Shown one piece after another: positions 8,321 through 17,271 of a stretch of DNA of 51,728 bases (position 1 is the first letter of the stretch; each line of letters opens with the position of its first letter). This DNA comes from a virus, in the IMG/VR virus record IMGVR_UViG_3300042945_002137, positions 1-51,728 of that record; one strand, given 5' to 3'. The notes beneath the pieces are model-generated. The model saw only the letters and a program-made list of their open reading frames with translations. It was not told the DNA's origin and did not search any database. The position numbers and the translations under genes were made by a program.

Positions 8321-9976
8321 ATGGCTGTAGTGCAAATTTCAAAAATTCAAATTAGAAGAGGAAGAGAGCAAACAGAAGGAATTCCTCAATTAAGCAGCGG
8401 AGAAATGGCCTGGGCTGTTGACACACAAAAACTATATATTGGTAACGGTGCTGTCAGTGAAGGTGCTCCAGCTGTAGGAAATACTAGGATTTTAACAGAT
8501 ACAGATAATCTGTTAGACTATGCTAACTACGTCTATAAAGAAGATGATCCTAATATTCAAACATCTGCAAGTGTAAATTATCCTGTAGAAAGAACATTAC
8601 AAGATAGATTAGATGATCGTGTTAGTTGTGCAAGTTATGGTATTCTTCCTAACGGAGTAGATCAGACTGCTAACATTCAAAGGGCTATCGATAATCTTTA
8701 TCTTAGCGGTACTACTAAGTTTAGTCCAGAATATAGAGTAGCACTGGAATTTCTTCCAGGAACATATTATATTCACAGTACCATCTATATTCCTAGCCAT
8801 GTGACTTTAATAGGTGCAGGTCCTAGAAAAACTATATTCCAATTTGTAGGATCTAATAGTAACGTATTTGAATTTATTAGTGATTTGTCTACAAGCACTA
8901 ACAGAATAACAGAACAGCCAGGAAGTGATACTGATAGATATAACCAACAACCTAAATATATCTACATGGGTAACTTTACAGTTAATACAGGTACTGTAGA
9001 TGTACATGGTTTAAAAATGCACTCTGTTAGAGATAGTGTTTTCGAAGACATTGAATTCACAGGTGGATTTGGTGATAGTGCAGCATCTAGTGATAATGGT
9101 GTTGCTATTGGTTTATACTCGTTAAGTACTGCGGTAACTTCTCAAAGAAACAAATTCAATCGTATCGTTATGGATGGATTTACTTATGGAATATTTGCTA
9201 AGGAAGACATCTTAGACAATTCCTTTACCGAGTGTAGATTTGTTAGAAACAAATGGGGTATTAGTTTTGGTGCCAGTGACGGTAATGGAACTAGTCCAGC
9301 TAACGGTGCTGGCATTGGACAAGTTTATGGTCCTAGGTATAATCAAATTTCCAATTGCTTTTTCGAAGACATAGAACAAGAAGGGGTTATTGTACATGTC
9401 GGTTATGGAAACAAACTAAGAGGCAATACATTTGTTGGTGTTGGTAAAGATGGTGCCAATCTATTCCCTGACACTTATCATAACAAAGTAAAATTTATTG
9501 CAACAGGTAATAGTATTTTACACAATAGCTTCGATGCAACTAATTTAATTTCTAGCGACCTGAGTAGTCCTTATCGAGCAGAAGTTGGAGGCAATGTCTA
9601 CACAGAAAATACAGAAACAATTACTGTAGACCTTAACACTAATCTTGGAGCACCTTTACCTAAATTTAGATTACCTATTGCTACTAACACAGGAGGAACT
9701 AGTCCTGACTATGGATATGAAATACATTATGTATTAAGAAGCAATAGTTATGACCAAGTTCGTAGAGGAAAAATTTCTGTAGCAATCGATGCAAGTACCA
9801 CCGCAATACAACTAGCAGATGATTACGAATTCGTAGGATTGTCCTCTGCTGCGGAAAATATACAATTTAGTGCAACCATTATTTCAGGTGCAATCGAATT
9901 GAGATATACTAATACCAATATAGGAGATGTTTCGAAAATGATATTTACCTATAAAGCTTTAAGTTATCTTCCATAA
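8321..9976 (+). CDS. Tail fibre or tailspike with beta-helix domain
   Basis: 551 residues after AAGGATATCTGCG. Residues 5-45 (IQIRRGREQTEGIPQLSSGE and the following LYIGNG) match the N-terminal attachment module of phage tail-fibre and tropism proteins. Residues about 95-430 are a right-handed parallel beta-helix of pectate-lyase-3 type, starting SYGILPNGVDQTANIQRAID and rich in NxFxxxxF turns. The C-terminus is beta-rich. Such proteins bind or cleave surface polysaccharide during adsorption; whether this one is enzymatic is unknown. Confidence 0.85.
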   Translation: MAVVQISKIQIRRGREQTEGIPQLSSGEMAWAVDTQKLYIGNGAVSEGAPAVGNTRILTDTDNLLDYANYVYKEDDPNIQTSASVNYPVERTLQDRLDDRVSCASYGILPNGVDQTANIQRAIDNLYLSGTTKFSPEYRVALEFLPGTYYIHSTIYIPSHVTLIGAGPRKTIFQFVGSNSNVFEFISDLSTSTNRITEQPGSDTDRYNQQPKYIYMGNFTVNTGTVDVHGLKMHSVRDSVFEDIEFTGGFGDSAASSDNGVAIGLYSLSTAVTSQRNKFNRIVMDGFTYGIFAKEDILDNSFTECRFVRNKWGISFGASDGNGTSPANGAGIGQVYGPRYNQISNCFFEDIEQEGVIVHVGYGNKLRGNTFVGVGKDGANLFPDTYHNKVKFIATGNSILHNSFDATNLISSDLSSPYRAEVGGNVYTENTETITVDLNTNLGAPLPKFRLPIATNTGGTSPDYGYEIHYVLRSNSYDQVRRGKISVAIDASTTAIQLADDYEFVGLSSAAENIQFSATIISGAIELRYTNTNIGDVSKMIFTYKALSYLP

Positions 9977-10026
9977 ATCTTTATACACATAGTTAATTTG
10001 GATTGTATCAAAGATAAATGTAACCA

Positions 10027-10055
10027 TTGACATTACAAATAAAACAGTATATTAT
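10027..10055 (+). promoter_or_regulatory. Sigma70-type promoter for nrdA
   Basis: TTGACA (10027-10032), 17 bases, TATTAT (10050-10055). Predicted transcription start near 10062 gives a leader of about 115 bases. GTAACCAT (10020-10027) and ATGGTTAC (10081-10088) form an inverted repeat around it. The rest of the 200-base gap holds a TAAATA box at 10138 and the hairpin at 10112. Confidence 0.85.
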
Positions 10056-10111
10056 TTGTTAATAAAAGTTGATAAAGTATATGGTTACCAGTATAAAAAC
10101 ATTTAGTTGAA

Positions 10112-10134
10112 AAGACTTGTAGCCTACGAGTCTT
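10112..10134 (+). promoter_or_regulatory. Leader hairpin before nrdA
   Basis: AAGACTTGTA (10112-10121) pairs with TACGAGTCTT (10125-10134), 10 pairs including one G-U, across a 3-base loop. No T-run follows on the plus strand, so it is more likely an RNA-stability or processing element than a terminator. Confidence 0.6.
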
Positions 10135-10176
10135 CAATAAATAACACACCTACCTTATCATAAAAGAAAACGAAAT

Positions 10177-12513
10177 ATGTCTAATATCACAGTAATAAAA
10201 AGAAACGGAAAAAAAGAAGCACTAACAATCGAAAAATGGCAGACACAGATTGCTAAAGTGTGTAGCGGTATAGCAGATGTTAGCCAAAGTATGATTGAAA
10301 TCAAAAGCCAGCCTCATTTCTATGATGGCATCACTACAAAAGAAATCGATGAAATTACACTAAGGGCTATTGTTGACTTAATCGATATCGAAAGCAATCC
10401 AGATTTAGGACACACTAATTATCAGTACGTAGCAGGCAAACAAAGATTAAGTATGTTACGTAAAGATGTATACGGAGGATATGAACCTCCTCGTCTATAT
10501 GAAATCGTAAAGAAGAATGTGGCCACAGGTCTTTACACACAAGAATTATTAAATTGGTACACAGAAGAAGATTGGAACAAAATGAATGATATGATAGATC
10601 ATTCAAAAGATGAGCAATACAGTTATGCTGCAATCGAGCAACTAATCGAAAAGTATCTAGTTAAGAATCGCAGCACAAAGGAAATATATGAAACTCCCCA
10701 AGTTCGATACATGGTCGCAGCAGCTACGGTCTTTCATCGTGAAGAGCCGAATCAAGCAAGGATGCGATATATTAAAGAATATTATACAGCGGCCAGCGAC
10801 GGTTTGTTTACTTTGGCTACTCCCGTTCTTGCTGGCTTGGGCACGCCTACCAAGCAGTTTAGTAGCTGTGTCCTTATTCGTAGCGATGACGACCTTGATA
10901 GTATCTTCGCTAGTGGAGAAATGATGGCTAAGTATGCCAGTAAACGTGCGGGGATTGGATTGGAAATTGGTCGCCTACGCCCATTGGGCTCCCCTATTCG
11001 CGGTGGCGAAATTATGCACACTGGTATGCTGCCTTTTTTAAAGAAATGGTTTGCTGACTTAAGGAGTTGTAGTCAAGGTGGAATACGCAATGCTAGTGCT
11101 ACTGTTTTTTATCCAATTTGGCATCATCAATTTGATGATCTTATCGTGCTTAAAAATAATCAAGGCACAGAAGAAACACGAGTACGACACATGGACTACG
11201 GCGTGGTGCTCAGTGCTTTCTTCTGGAGAAGGTTTAAGGATAAAGGGGTCATCACTTTCTTTGATCCCAATGAAGTACCAGACCTTTATGAAGCTTTCTA
11301 CAGAGACACGAAACGGTTTGAAGATCTATACACCAAGTACGAGAAAGTACCTAGTCTGCGCAAGAAAACTATCTCAGCAGAAGAAGTTTTTAAAGGTGGA
11401 ATTTTAAAAGAACGTACAGACACAGGACGTATCTATCTTGTGTTTATTGATAATGTGATGAATCAAGGACCATTCGATCCAGAATGGCACACTATCTATC
11501 AAAGTAATTTATGCTGTGAAATTTTACTGCCTACTAAGGCGTTTAAGAGATTAGATGATGAAGAAGGACGTATTGCCCTATGCACCTTGGGAAGTATCAA
11601 CTGGGGTGCCTTTCGTAATCCAGAAGATATGCGACGTGCTTGTCGCATTCTACAACGCAGTCTATGTAATATCTTGGACTATCAAGATTTCTTATCAATT
11701 CAAAGTAAACTAAGCAATGACGAAATTCAACCTTTGGGTATTGGTGTTACTAATCTTGCTTATTGGCATGCTAAACGTAATCTCAAATATGGAGAAGCCG
11801 ATGCATTGGGAGAGGTTAAGACCTGGATCGAGCATCAAGCTTACTACCTAACCGAAGCTACAGTTGAACTAGCCAAAGAAAGAGGCAAGTGTAAAGACAG
11901 TGATAGAACAAGATATGGACAAGGTATTTTTCCTTGGGAACTACGTGCAGAGGGTGTTAACGAATTAGCTGACTTCAGTCCTGAACTTGATTGGGAGCCT
12001 CTACGTGCTGAAATGAAACAGCACGGTGTTCGCAATGCTACACTAATGGCTATTGCTCCAGTCGAAAGTAGCAGTGTTGTTATAAACAGCACAAACGGTA
12101 TTGAGATGCCCATGAGCTTAATCAGTGTTAAGGAAAGTAAAGCAGGGTCGTTTACACAAGTGGTTCCTGAATATCACAGACTAAAAAACAAATATCAGCT
12201 GATGTGGGATCAGAGAGACTGTGCCGGTTATATCAAAACAGCAGCAGTGTTAGCAGCTTATGTAGATCAAAGTATTAGTACTAATACTTTCTATAATCCT
12301 GCTCATTATGCAGATCGTAAAGTTCCTACTACATTGATTGCTAAAAATCTAATGCAGGCACACTACTGGGGAATTAAGACTTTTTATTATAGTTTAATTA
12401 ATAAGACAGGTGTTAAACTACAAGAAGATCTCGGCGAGCCAAAGATGAATGGCTATCACGAAATTAATATGGATCTACTAGATGATGCCGACTGCGAGGC
12501 CTGTAAGTTATGA
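10177..12513 (+). CDS. nrdA: Ribonucleoside-diphosphate reductase alpha subunit
   Basis: 778 residues, full length for class I alpha. It reduces ribonucleotides to deoxyribonucleotides with NrdB. An ATP-cone-like region fills residues 1-90. The thiyl-radical cysteine is in SNLCCEI (C446, with N444 and E448 as partners). The redox pair is C231 (FSSCV) and C469 (CTLGSINW). The C-terminal shuttle pair is C773/C776 (CEAC). The start has only a weak ribosome site. It overlaps the next gene by 4 bases. A glutaredoxin reductant is encoded downstream at 15799. Confidence 0.97.
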   Translation: MSNITVIKRNGKKEALTIEKWQTQIAKVCSGIADVSQSMIEIKSQPHFYDGITTKEIDEITLRAIVDLIDIESNPDLGHTNYQYVAGKQRLSMLRKDVYGGYEPPRLYEIVKKNVATGLYTQELLNWYTEEDWNKMNDMIDHSKDEQYSYAAIEQLIEKYLVKNRSTKEIYETPQVRYMVAAATVFHREEPNQARMRYIKEYYTAASDGLFTLATPVLAGLGTPTKQFSSCVLIRSDDDLDSIFASGEMMAKYASKRAGIGLEIGRLRPLGSPIRGGEIMHTGMLPFLKKWFADLRSCSQGGIRNASATVFYPIWHHQFDDLIVLKNNQGTEETRVRHMDYGVVLSAFFWRRFKDKGVITFFDPNEVPDLYEAFYRDTKRFEDLYTKYEKVPSLRKKTISAEEVFKGGILKERTDTGRIYLVFIDNVMNQGPFDPEWHTIYQSNLCCEILLPTKAFKRLDDEEGRIALCTLGSINWGAFRNPEDMRRACRILQRSLCNILDYQDFLSIQSKLSNDEIQPLGIGVTNLAYWHAKRNLKYGEADALGEVKTWIEHQAYYLTEATVELAKERGKCKDSDRTRYGQGIFPWELRAEGVNELADFSPELDWEPLRAEMKQHGVRNATLMAIAPVESSSVVINSTNGIEMPMSLISVKESKAGSFTQVVPEYHRLKNKYQLMWDQRDCAGYIKTAAVLAAYVDQSISTNTFYNPAHYADRKVPTTLIAKNLMQAHYWGIKTFYYSLINKTGVKLQEDLGEPKMNGYHEINMDLLDDADCEACKL

Positions 12514-13061
12514 CATATAGTTTTATTAGAAATGTATTATTAGAAGGTAGACCTGATAAATTAGAAATTAAAAAACTGCCTTACGATTATGACGAACTTG
12601 ATCCAGCTATTTCTGAAGAGACAATAAGATATCATTACGGAAAATTGGCTAAGACATATGCTGAACGCTACAACAATAACGAAGGCGATCCAGTGTTCAA
12701 CGAAGCAGGAGTTTTTCTACACAATATTTTGTTTCAACAATATCAAGGACCAAGTGGGTCAAACAAACCTACAGGAAATATTTTAACTTTTATTGAAAAA
12801 CATTTTAAAAGTTTTGATAATTTCAAAAAAGAATTTGAAAAAGAAGCAATGAGTATACAAGGCAGTGGTTGGGTATATCTTAGCAAGAGCGGTAAGATTA
12901 AAAAAATTGTAAATCACGAAATTAAAAAAGATATAGTATTGTTAATCGATTGGTGGGAACATTCTTGGGCATTAGACTATCAATCAGATAAAAAGAAATA
13001 TTTAGAAAATCAATGGAAAATAATAAATTGGGATCACATCAATGAGCAAACAGCAATATAA
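12510..13061 (+). CDS. sod: Fe/Mn superoxide dismutase family protein
   Basis: 183 residues, slightly shorter than typical SodA/SodB. It keeps the family order: KLPYDYDELDPAISEETIRYHYGKL with the first metal His, FLHNILFQQYQG with the second His, GSGWVYL, and IDWWEHSWALDY supplying the Asp and His ligands. It should convert superoxide to peroxide and oxygen. It lies between and overlaps nrdA (4 bases) and nrdB (20 bases). That suggests protection of the radical-bearing reductase, which is inference. The N-terminal helix YSFIRNVLLEGRPDK is a phage-type extension. Confidence 0.88.
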   Translation: MTYSFIRNVLLEGRPDKLEIKKLPYDYDELDPAISEETIRYHYGKLAKTYAERYNNNEGDPVFNEAGVFLHNILFQQYQGPSGSNKPTGNILTFIEKHFKSFDNFKKEFEKEAMSIQGSGWVYLSKSGKIKKIVNHEIKKDIVLLIDWWEHSWALDYQSDKKKYLENQWKIINWDHINEQTAI

Positions 13062-14142
13062 TTTAAACACTAAGACAGACTATCTATCACGTAAGATGTT
13101 TTTAGATCCAGAAGGTCCTGTTACTATTCAACGATTTGAAGAAGTGAAATATCCTAAGATTCAAAAGATTGAACAGACAGCTAGAGGATTCTTTTGGGTA
13201 CCAGAAGAAATTAGTCTAACTAAAGATGCCGGAGATTTTAAAGAAGCCAGCGATGCAGTTAAACATATCTTTACCAGTAACTTGTTAAGACAGACAGCCT
13301 TAGACAGTTTGCAAGGGCGTGGACCCGCACAAGTTTTTACTCCTTGTGTTAGTTTGCCTGAATTAGAAGCACTAATGTACAACTGGAGTTTCTTTGAAAC
13401 TAATATTCATAGCCGTAGTTACAGCCACATTATTCGTAACATCTACAACGTGCCTAAGGAAGTGTTTAATACTATTCACGATACACAAGAAATAGTTGAT
13501 ATGGCCAGTAGTGTAGGCAAGTACTATGATTTATTACACAGACTAAATTGCCGTAAAGAACTGACAGAGAATGTAACAGAAATTGAACATGTCAAAGCAA
13601 TTTGGTTAGCATTGAACGCCAGCTATGCTTTAGAAGCTTTTAGATTTATGGTTAGCTTTGCTACAAGCTTGGCCATGGTAGAGAACAAGATCTTTATTGG
13701 CAATGGTAATATTATTAGTTTAATTTTACAAGACGAACTATTACATAAAGAATGGACTGCTATGCTTATCAATGCAGTGGTTAAAGAAGATGAAAGATTC
13801 GTTCGTGCCAAAATAGAATGTGAAGCAGAAGTATATGCTATGTATGAAGATGTAATCAGAGAAGAAAAAGCGTGGGCAGATTATTTGTTCAAAAAGGGTC
13901 CTGTAATTGGACTTAATGCAAATATCTTAAAAGATTTTGTAGATTACACAGCAGCCGCGGCTCTAAAAGAAATTGGCATTAAGTATCAAAGTCCTGCACC
14001 GAAAACTACACCAATACCTTGGTTCAACAAGCACAGCGACACTAGTAAGAAACAAACTGCCTTACAAGAGAACGAGTCGACTAACTATGTTATAGGTGTT
14101 ATGTCAGATGCTATAGATTATGAAGAGTTGCCAGTATTATAA
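13042..14142 (+). CDS. nrdB: Ribonucleoside-diphosphate reductase beta subunit
   Basis: 366 residues. It houses the diiron-tyrosyl radical used by NrdA. Visible ligands are D88 (LDSLQG), E119 and H123 (ETNIHSRSY), the Glu in LEAFRF, and DELLH; the radical tyrosine is Y127. The first Glu and His are separated by three residues (ETNIH), whereas the E. coli motif is ETIH, one residue shorter. The gene starts inside the end of the superoxide dismutase gene and its last base is the first base of the halogenase ATG. Confidence 0.96.
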   Translation: MSKQQYNLNTKTDYLSRKMFLDPEGPVTIQRFEEVKYPKIQKIEQTARGFFWVPEEISLTKDAGDFKEASDAVKHIFTSNLLRQTALDSLQGRGPAQVFTPCVSLPELEALMYNWSFFETNIHSRSYSHIIRNIYNVPKEVFNTIHDTQEIVDMASSVGKYYDLLHRLNCRKELTENVTEIEHVKAIWLALNASYALEAFRFMVSFATSLAMVENKIFIGNGNIISLILQDELLHKEWTAMLINAVVKEDERFVRAKIECEAEVYAMYEDVIREEKAWADYLFKKGPVIGLNANILKDFVDYTAAAALKEIGIKYQSPAPKTTPIPWFNKHSDTSKKQTALQENESTNYVIGVMSDAIDYEELPVL

Positions 14143-15347
14143 TGAAAAAATTAGCCATAGTTGGTGCTGGAACAGCCGGAATACAAGCATTGTGTCATTT
14201 TTTATCATACTTAGATGAAACATGGCAAGTAGTGTGTATTCATGACCCTTCTACGAAAATTTTTGGTATAGGAGAAAGTTCTAATCCTTCTTTCATCGCA
14301 GCTCTTCAAACTGGTGCAGATTTTGATCTAGTCTTTGATTTAGATAAATTAGACGGAACATTAAAGTTAGGAAGTCTATACAAAGATTGGAGAGAAGCTG
14401 ATTTTCTTAATCCGTTTTTAGCAGGATCTTTGGCGATTCACTTTGATTCGGAAAAATTGAAATCATTCATACTGCCTAGATTAGTAAAAAAATGGAAGGA
14501 AAAGTTATCTGTCATAGAAGGCAAGGTAACATCGGTAAATCAAACTAACGAATCTGTGTTTCTATCTATCAATAACATCGACTATTCTTTTGATTATGTA
14601 ATGGATTGCACAGGATTTCCTTCTAATTTCGAAAACTGCGTAGTCTTAGAAGATTTCACGGTAAATCATGCATTGATACATAATGTTAGACAACCCGGCG
14701 ACTGGCACTATACCGGACATACTGCTACTCCAGATGGGTGGATGTTTGAAATACCCTTAACTTTCAGAAGAAGTTATGGTTATATGTTTAATGACAAAAT
14801 TACATCTATAAATGATGCCCGAGCAAATTTTTCTCAACTCATTAATATACCTTTGGAACAATTAGATAACATCGAATACACTTTTAAGTCTTTTTATAGT
14901 AAAAATATTTTAGATAACCGAATTATAAAGAATGGCAATGCTGCAATATTCTTCGAACCATTATTTGCTAATTCTATTTTTAACTATGATAGAATTAATA
15001 GAATTTTCTTTGATTATATAACCCAGAAAATGTCTGCAGATAAAGTTGAATCTGATTTTCGATCTCTTGCAGAACAAGTTAGAGATATGATAGCTTACCA
15101 TTATATTGGAGGTTCTACATATGATACAGACTTTTGGAAAATTACTTCTGAAAAAACAAAACCAATAGTTTTCAACTCTGTTTCATTTAATTTTTTTAAA
15201 GATTCATTAAAAAATATAACTAAAAATAAAAGTTATAGTTATGGAACTGGTAATAGTTGGTGTTTTAATGAACCTGCACTACTATTATTAGATAAAAATT
15301 TTCAATACAATTTTTATGTAGATGGAACAGAACATTTTATAGTATGA
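14142..15347 (+). CDS. Flavin-dependent tryptophan-halogenase-like protein
   Basis: 401 residues, somewhat short for the family. It has an N-terminal FAD fold (IVGAGTAGIQALCHF), GIGESSNPSF matching the family's G-E-x-T/S-x-P segment, a conserved Lys region (KLGSLYKDW) and DCTGFPS. The diagnostic WxWxIP motif is present as GWMFEIPL, with Phe in place of the second Trp. Related genes occur in marine myoviruses. The reaction would be FADH2- and chloride-dependent halogenation of an aromatic; the substrate is unknown. It shares one base with nrdB's stop and overlaps the next gene by 4. Confidence 0.82.
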   Translation: MKKLAIVGAGTAGIQALCHFLSYLDETWQVVCIHDPSTKIFGIGESSNPSFIAALQTGADFDLVFDLDKLDGTLKLGSLYKDWREADFLNPFLAGSLAIHFDSEKLKSFILPRLVKKWKEKLSVIEGKVTSVNQTNESVFLSINNIDYSFDYVMDCTGFPSNFENCVVLEDFTVNHALIHNVRQPGDWHYTGHTATPDGWMFEIPLTFRRSYGYMFNDKITSINDARANFSQLINIPLEQLDNIEYTFKSFYSKNILDNRIIKNGNAAIFFEPLFANSIFNYDRINRIFFDYITQKMSADKVESDFRSLAEQVRDMIAYHYIGGSTYDTDFWKITSEKTKPIVFNSVSFNFFKDSLKNITKNKSYSYGTGNSWCFNEPALLLLDKNFQYNFYVDGTEHFIV

Positions 15348-15802
15348 AAACACTAAGAGAATATATTAATTTGGTCACAGAAGAAGCCATAGAAGATAAT
15401 TGGTTTAAAAGTGGAGGATTTAAAACTTATAAAAAACCAAATCCTGTCCATTATGAAACAGCTACAGATTCAGGAACAATCGATACATTAGAAGGTCCTG
15501 TTAGATATGAAGCTGGTCATAAAATTATTACTGGCCCTAAAGGAGAAAAATATCCTGTAAGTCCAGAATCGTTTTATGACAAATATGATGTAGATGATGA
15601 AAATACAGCAACACCTAAAAAAATAATTAAGTATGCTAAATTAGCAGACCATGATGGAGTATTACATACATCTTGGGGAGATCTAGAATACACAAAAGGA
15701 AATGATTATATAGTAAGACATGGCGAAGGAGATTATGGTGCAGTTAAAAAAGACATCTTTCATCAAACTTACGATACATCAAATATAAAGGATAAAGAAT
15801 GA
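15344..15802 (+). CDS. Unknown protein with an internal duplication
   Basis: 152 residues. Residues about 46-82 (DTLEGPVRYEAGHKIITGP and on) and about 107-145 (HTSWGDLEYTKGNDYIVRHG and on) are two copies of one small beta-rich unit of the pattern G-x-(V/L)-x-Y-x-x-G-x-x-(I/Y)-(I/V), each ending F(Y/H)xxYD. The N-terminus MKTLREYINLVTE is a common marine-myovirus leader. Function unknown. It overlaps the neighbours by 4 bases each. Confidence 0.7.
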   Translation: MKTLREYINLVTEEAIEDNWFKSGGFKTYKKPNPVHYETATDSGTIDTLEGPVRYEAGHKIITGPKGEKYPVSPESFYDKYDVDDENTATPKKIIKYAKLADHDGVLHTSWGDLEYTKGNDYIVRHGEGDYGAVKKDIFHQTYDTSNIKDKE

Positions 15803-16023
15803 AAGCAGTAGTATGGAGTAAGTACCATTGTCCGTTTTGTGATCAGGCCAAGGCTTTGCTCACAATGAAAGGCATTGAATTTGAAGAAAAGAAAATTGGA
15901 GATGGATTTTCCAAAGAAGATTTATTAGAAGCAGTTCCAACAGCACGTACAGTTCCGCAGATTTTTTTAGATGGAAAATTAGTCGGTGGATTTACAGAAC
16001 TTAAACAATATTTGAAAGGCTAA
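15799..16023 (+). CDS. grx: Glutaredoxin
   Basis: 74 residues with the dithiol active site CPFC (11-14), the cis-Pro loop TVPQIFLDG and the glutathione-binding GGFTEL. It likely supplies electrons to the C773/C776 pair of NrdA, using host glutathione and reductase. It is coupled to the upstream gene by a 4-base overlap. Confidence 0.95.
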   Translation: MKAVVWSKYHCPFCDQAKALLTMKGIEFEEKKIGDGFSKEDLLEAVPTARTVPQIFLDGKLVGGFTELKQYLKG

Positions 16024-16024
16024 T

Positions 16025-16339
16025 ATGTTATTAGAAAAAACAAGATTTGATGAAAACGATGTAGTTACAATTAAGTTAATGTCAGGCGAAGAAGTTATAG
16101 GTAAATTTGTCAGTGATGATGAAAAACATTTTACATTGGATAGGCCTTTAATGTTAGCTATGAGTCAAAAAGGAATAGGAATGGCTCCTATACTAGTCAC
16201 CGTGAATCCAGAAACAAAATTAAGATTCAATAAAAATGCAGTTATAGTTGCCGCACATTCAGATGACGAAATTGCTAAACAGTACATATATCAAACTACA
16301 GGTATTCAACCTGTAACTAACGGAGGGATAGTTTTATAA
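16025..16339 (+). CDS. Conserved marine-phage protein, possible Sm-like barrel
   Basis: 104 residues. The N-terminal pattern (DVVTIKLMSGEEVIGKFVSD) resembles the beta1-beta3 strands of an Sm-like barrel, a family I recall from many marine T4-like phages. RNA binding is inference. The C-terminal QYIYQTTGIQPV is a conserved tail. It follows grx by one base and overlaps the PAAR gene by one base. Confidence 0.65.
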   Translation: MLLEKTRFDENDVVTIKLMSGEEVIGKFVSDDEKHFTLDRPLMLAMSQKGIGMAPILVTVNPETKLRFNKNAVIVAAHSDDEIAKQYIYQTTGIQPVTNGGIVL

Positions 16340-16635
16340 TGCCATCAGTAGCTAGAATCGGGGATACTATATCAACTGGGCACGGGTGTGATGGAACAAC
16401 TACATTAACCAGTCCATCAACTAACGTATTTGCTAATAGTAAAGGTATAGAAAGACAGGGAGACCCTACTGTCGTTCATCGTTTAACAGGTAGAGGTTGT
16501 TCAGTCACTCATACTGCCGTTATAAATGTAGGATCTGGGAACGTGTTTGTAAACAATAAAGCAATCGGAAGAGTTGGAGATTCAGCCGATGCCGGTGCTA
16601 TTACATCCGGATCACCAAATGTATTTGCCAATTAA
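16339..16635 (+). CDS. PAAR-domain tail spike tip protein
   Basis: 98 residues in the PAAR pattern: an N-terminal ARIGDTISTGHGCDG, repeated beta turns with NVFANSKGIERQGDP, and HTAVINVGSGNVFVNNKAIG followed by RVGDS. Such proteins cap the central spike of contractile tails and hold a metal with His/Cys. T4 has an equivalent in gp5.4. It ends just before a promoter. Confidence 0.93.
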   Translation: MPSVARIGDTISTGHGCDGTTTLTSPSTNVFANSKGIERQGDPTVVHRLTGRGCSVTHTAVINVGSGNVFVNNKAIGRVGDSADAGAITSGSPNVFAN

Positions 16636-16636
16636 G

Positions 16637-16665
16637 TTGACTTTCGACCAACAAATCGTTATGTT
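16637..16665 (+). promoter_or_regulatory. Sigma70-type promoter, predicted leaderless
   Basis: TTGACT (16637-16642), 17 bases, TATGTT (16660-16665). The -10 ends exactly 6 bases before the ATG at 16672, the same spacing as at 7576, so transcription should begin on the start codon. Confidence 0.7.
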
Positions 16666-16671
16666 TAATTC

Positions 16672-17271
16672 ATGAAGAAAAAAATTATTTTAACTGATGC
16701 CGACGGTGTAATTTTAGACTGGGAATGGGCATTTAGAATTTGGATGCAAGAACGAGGATATAAACTTATCCCTAATGGGCATTACAGCTATCACTTTCAC
16801 GATCATTTCGAAAATTTAACTCAAGAAGATTCTAAGAAAATGGTAAGAACTTTTAACGAAAGTGCTGCCATAGGTTTCCTTCCTGCATTAAGAGACGCTG
16901 CACACTATGTTAAGAGACTACATGAAGAACATGGTTATCAATTTCATTTAATCACTAGTCTAAGTAAAGATGAAAATGCACAGCGTCTTAGAGAAATGAA
17001 TATAAAAAAAATCTTTGGATCTAACACATTTGAAAAATTTATTTTTTTAGATACTGGCGGAGATAAAGACGAGGTTTTATCTAATTATAAAGACAGCAAC
17101 TTATTCTGGATTGAAGATAAGCCAGAAAACGCAGATGTTGGATACAAATTAGGTTTAAGATCTATTTTAATGGAACACGGACATAATATGAATCATGCGT
17201 GTTCTTATCCAATTGTAAAAAATTGGAAAGATATATATAACATTATAACCCAAGGAGAAAATAATGAGTAA
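16672..17271 (+). CDS. HAD-family phosphatase, 5'(3')-deoxyribonucleotidase-like
   Basis: 199 residues. HAD motif I is TDADGVILDW (nucleophile D9, acid D11), motif II LITS, and motif III IEDKPENADVG. The size and helical cap fit NT5C-like deoxyribonucleotidases, which dephosphorylate deoxynucleoside monophosphates. A role in balancing nucleotide pools next to ribonucleotide reductase is likely. No Shine-Dalgarno is seen, matching the leaderless promoter. It overlaps the next gene by 8 bases. Confidence 0.82.
   Translation: MKKKIILTDADGVILDWEWAFRIWMQERGYKLIPNGHYSYHFHDHFENLTQEDSKKMVRTFNESAAIGFLPALRDAAHYVKRLHEEHGYQFHLITSLSKDENAQRLREMNIKKIFGSNTFEKFIFLDTGGDKDEVLSNYKDSNLFWIEDKPENADVGYKLGLRSILMEHGHNMNHACSYPIVKNWKDIYNIITQGENNE

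Noticed and set aside
10045-10060. Possible NrdR box over the nrdA -10
   Set aside because: Only about 12 of 16 positions fit the consensus and I see no second box at the usual spacing.
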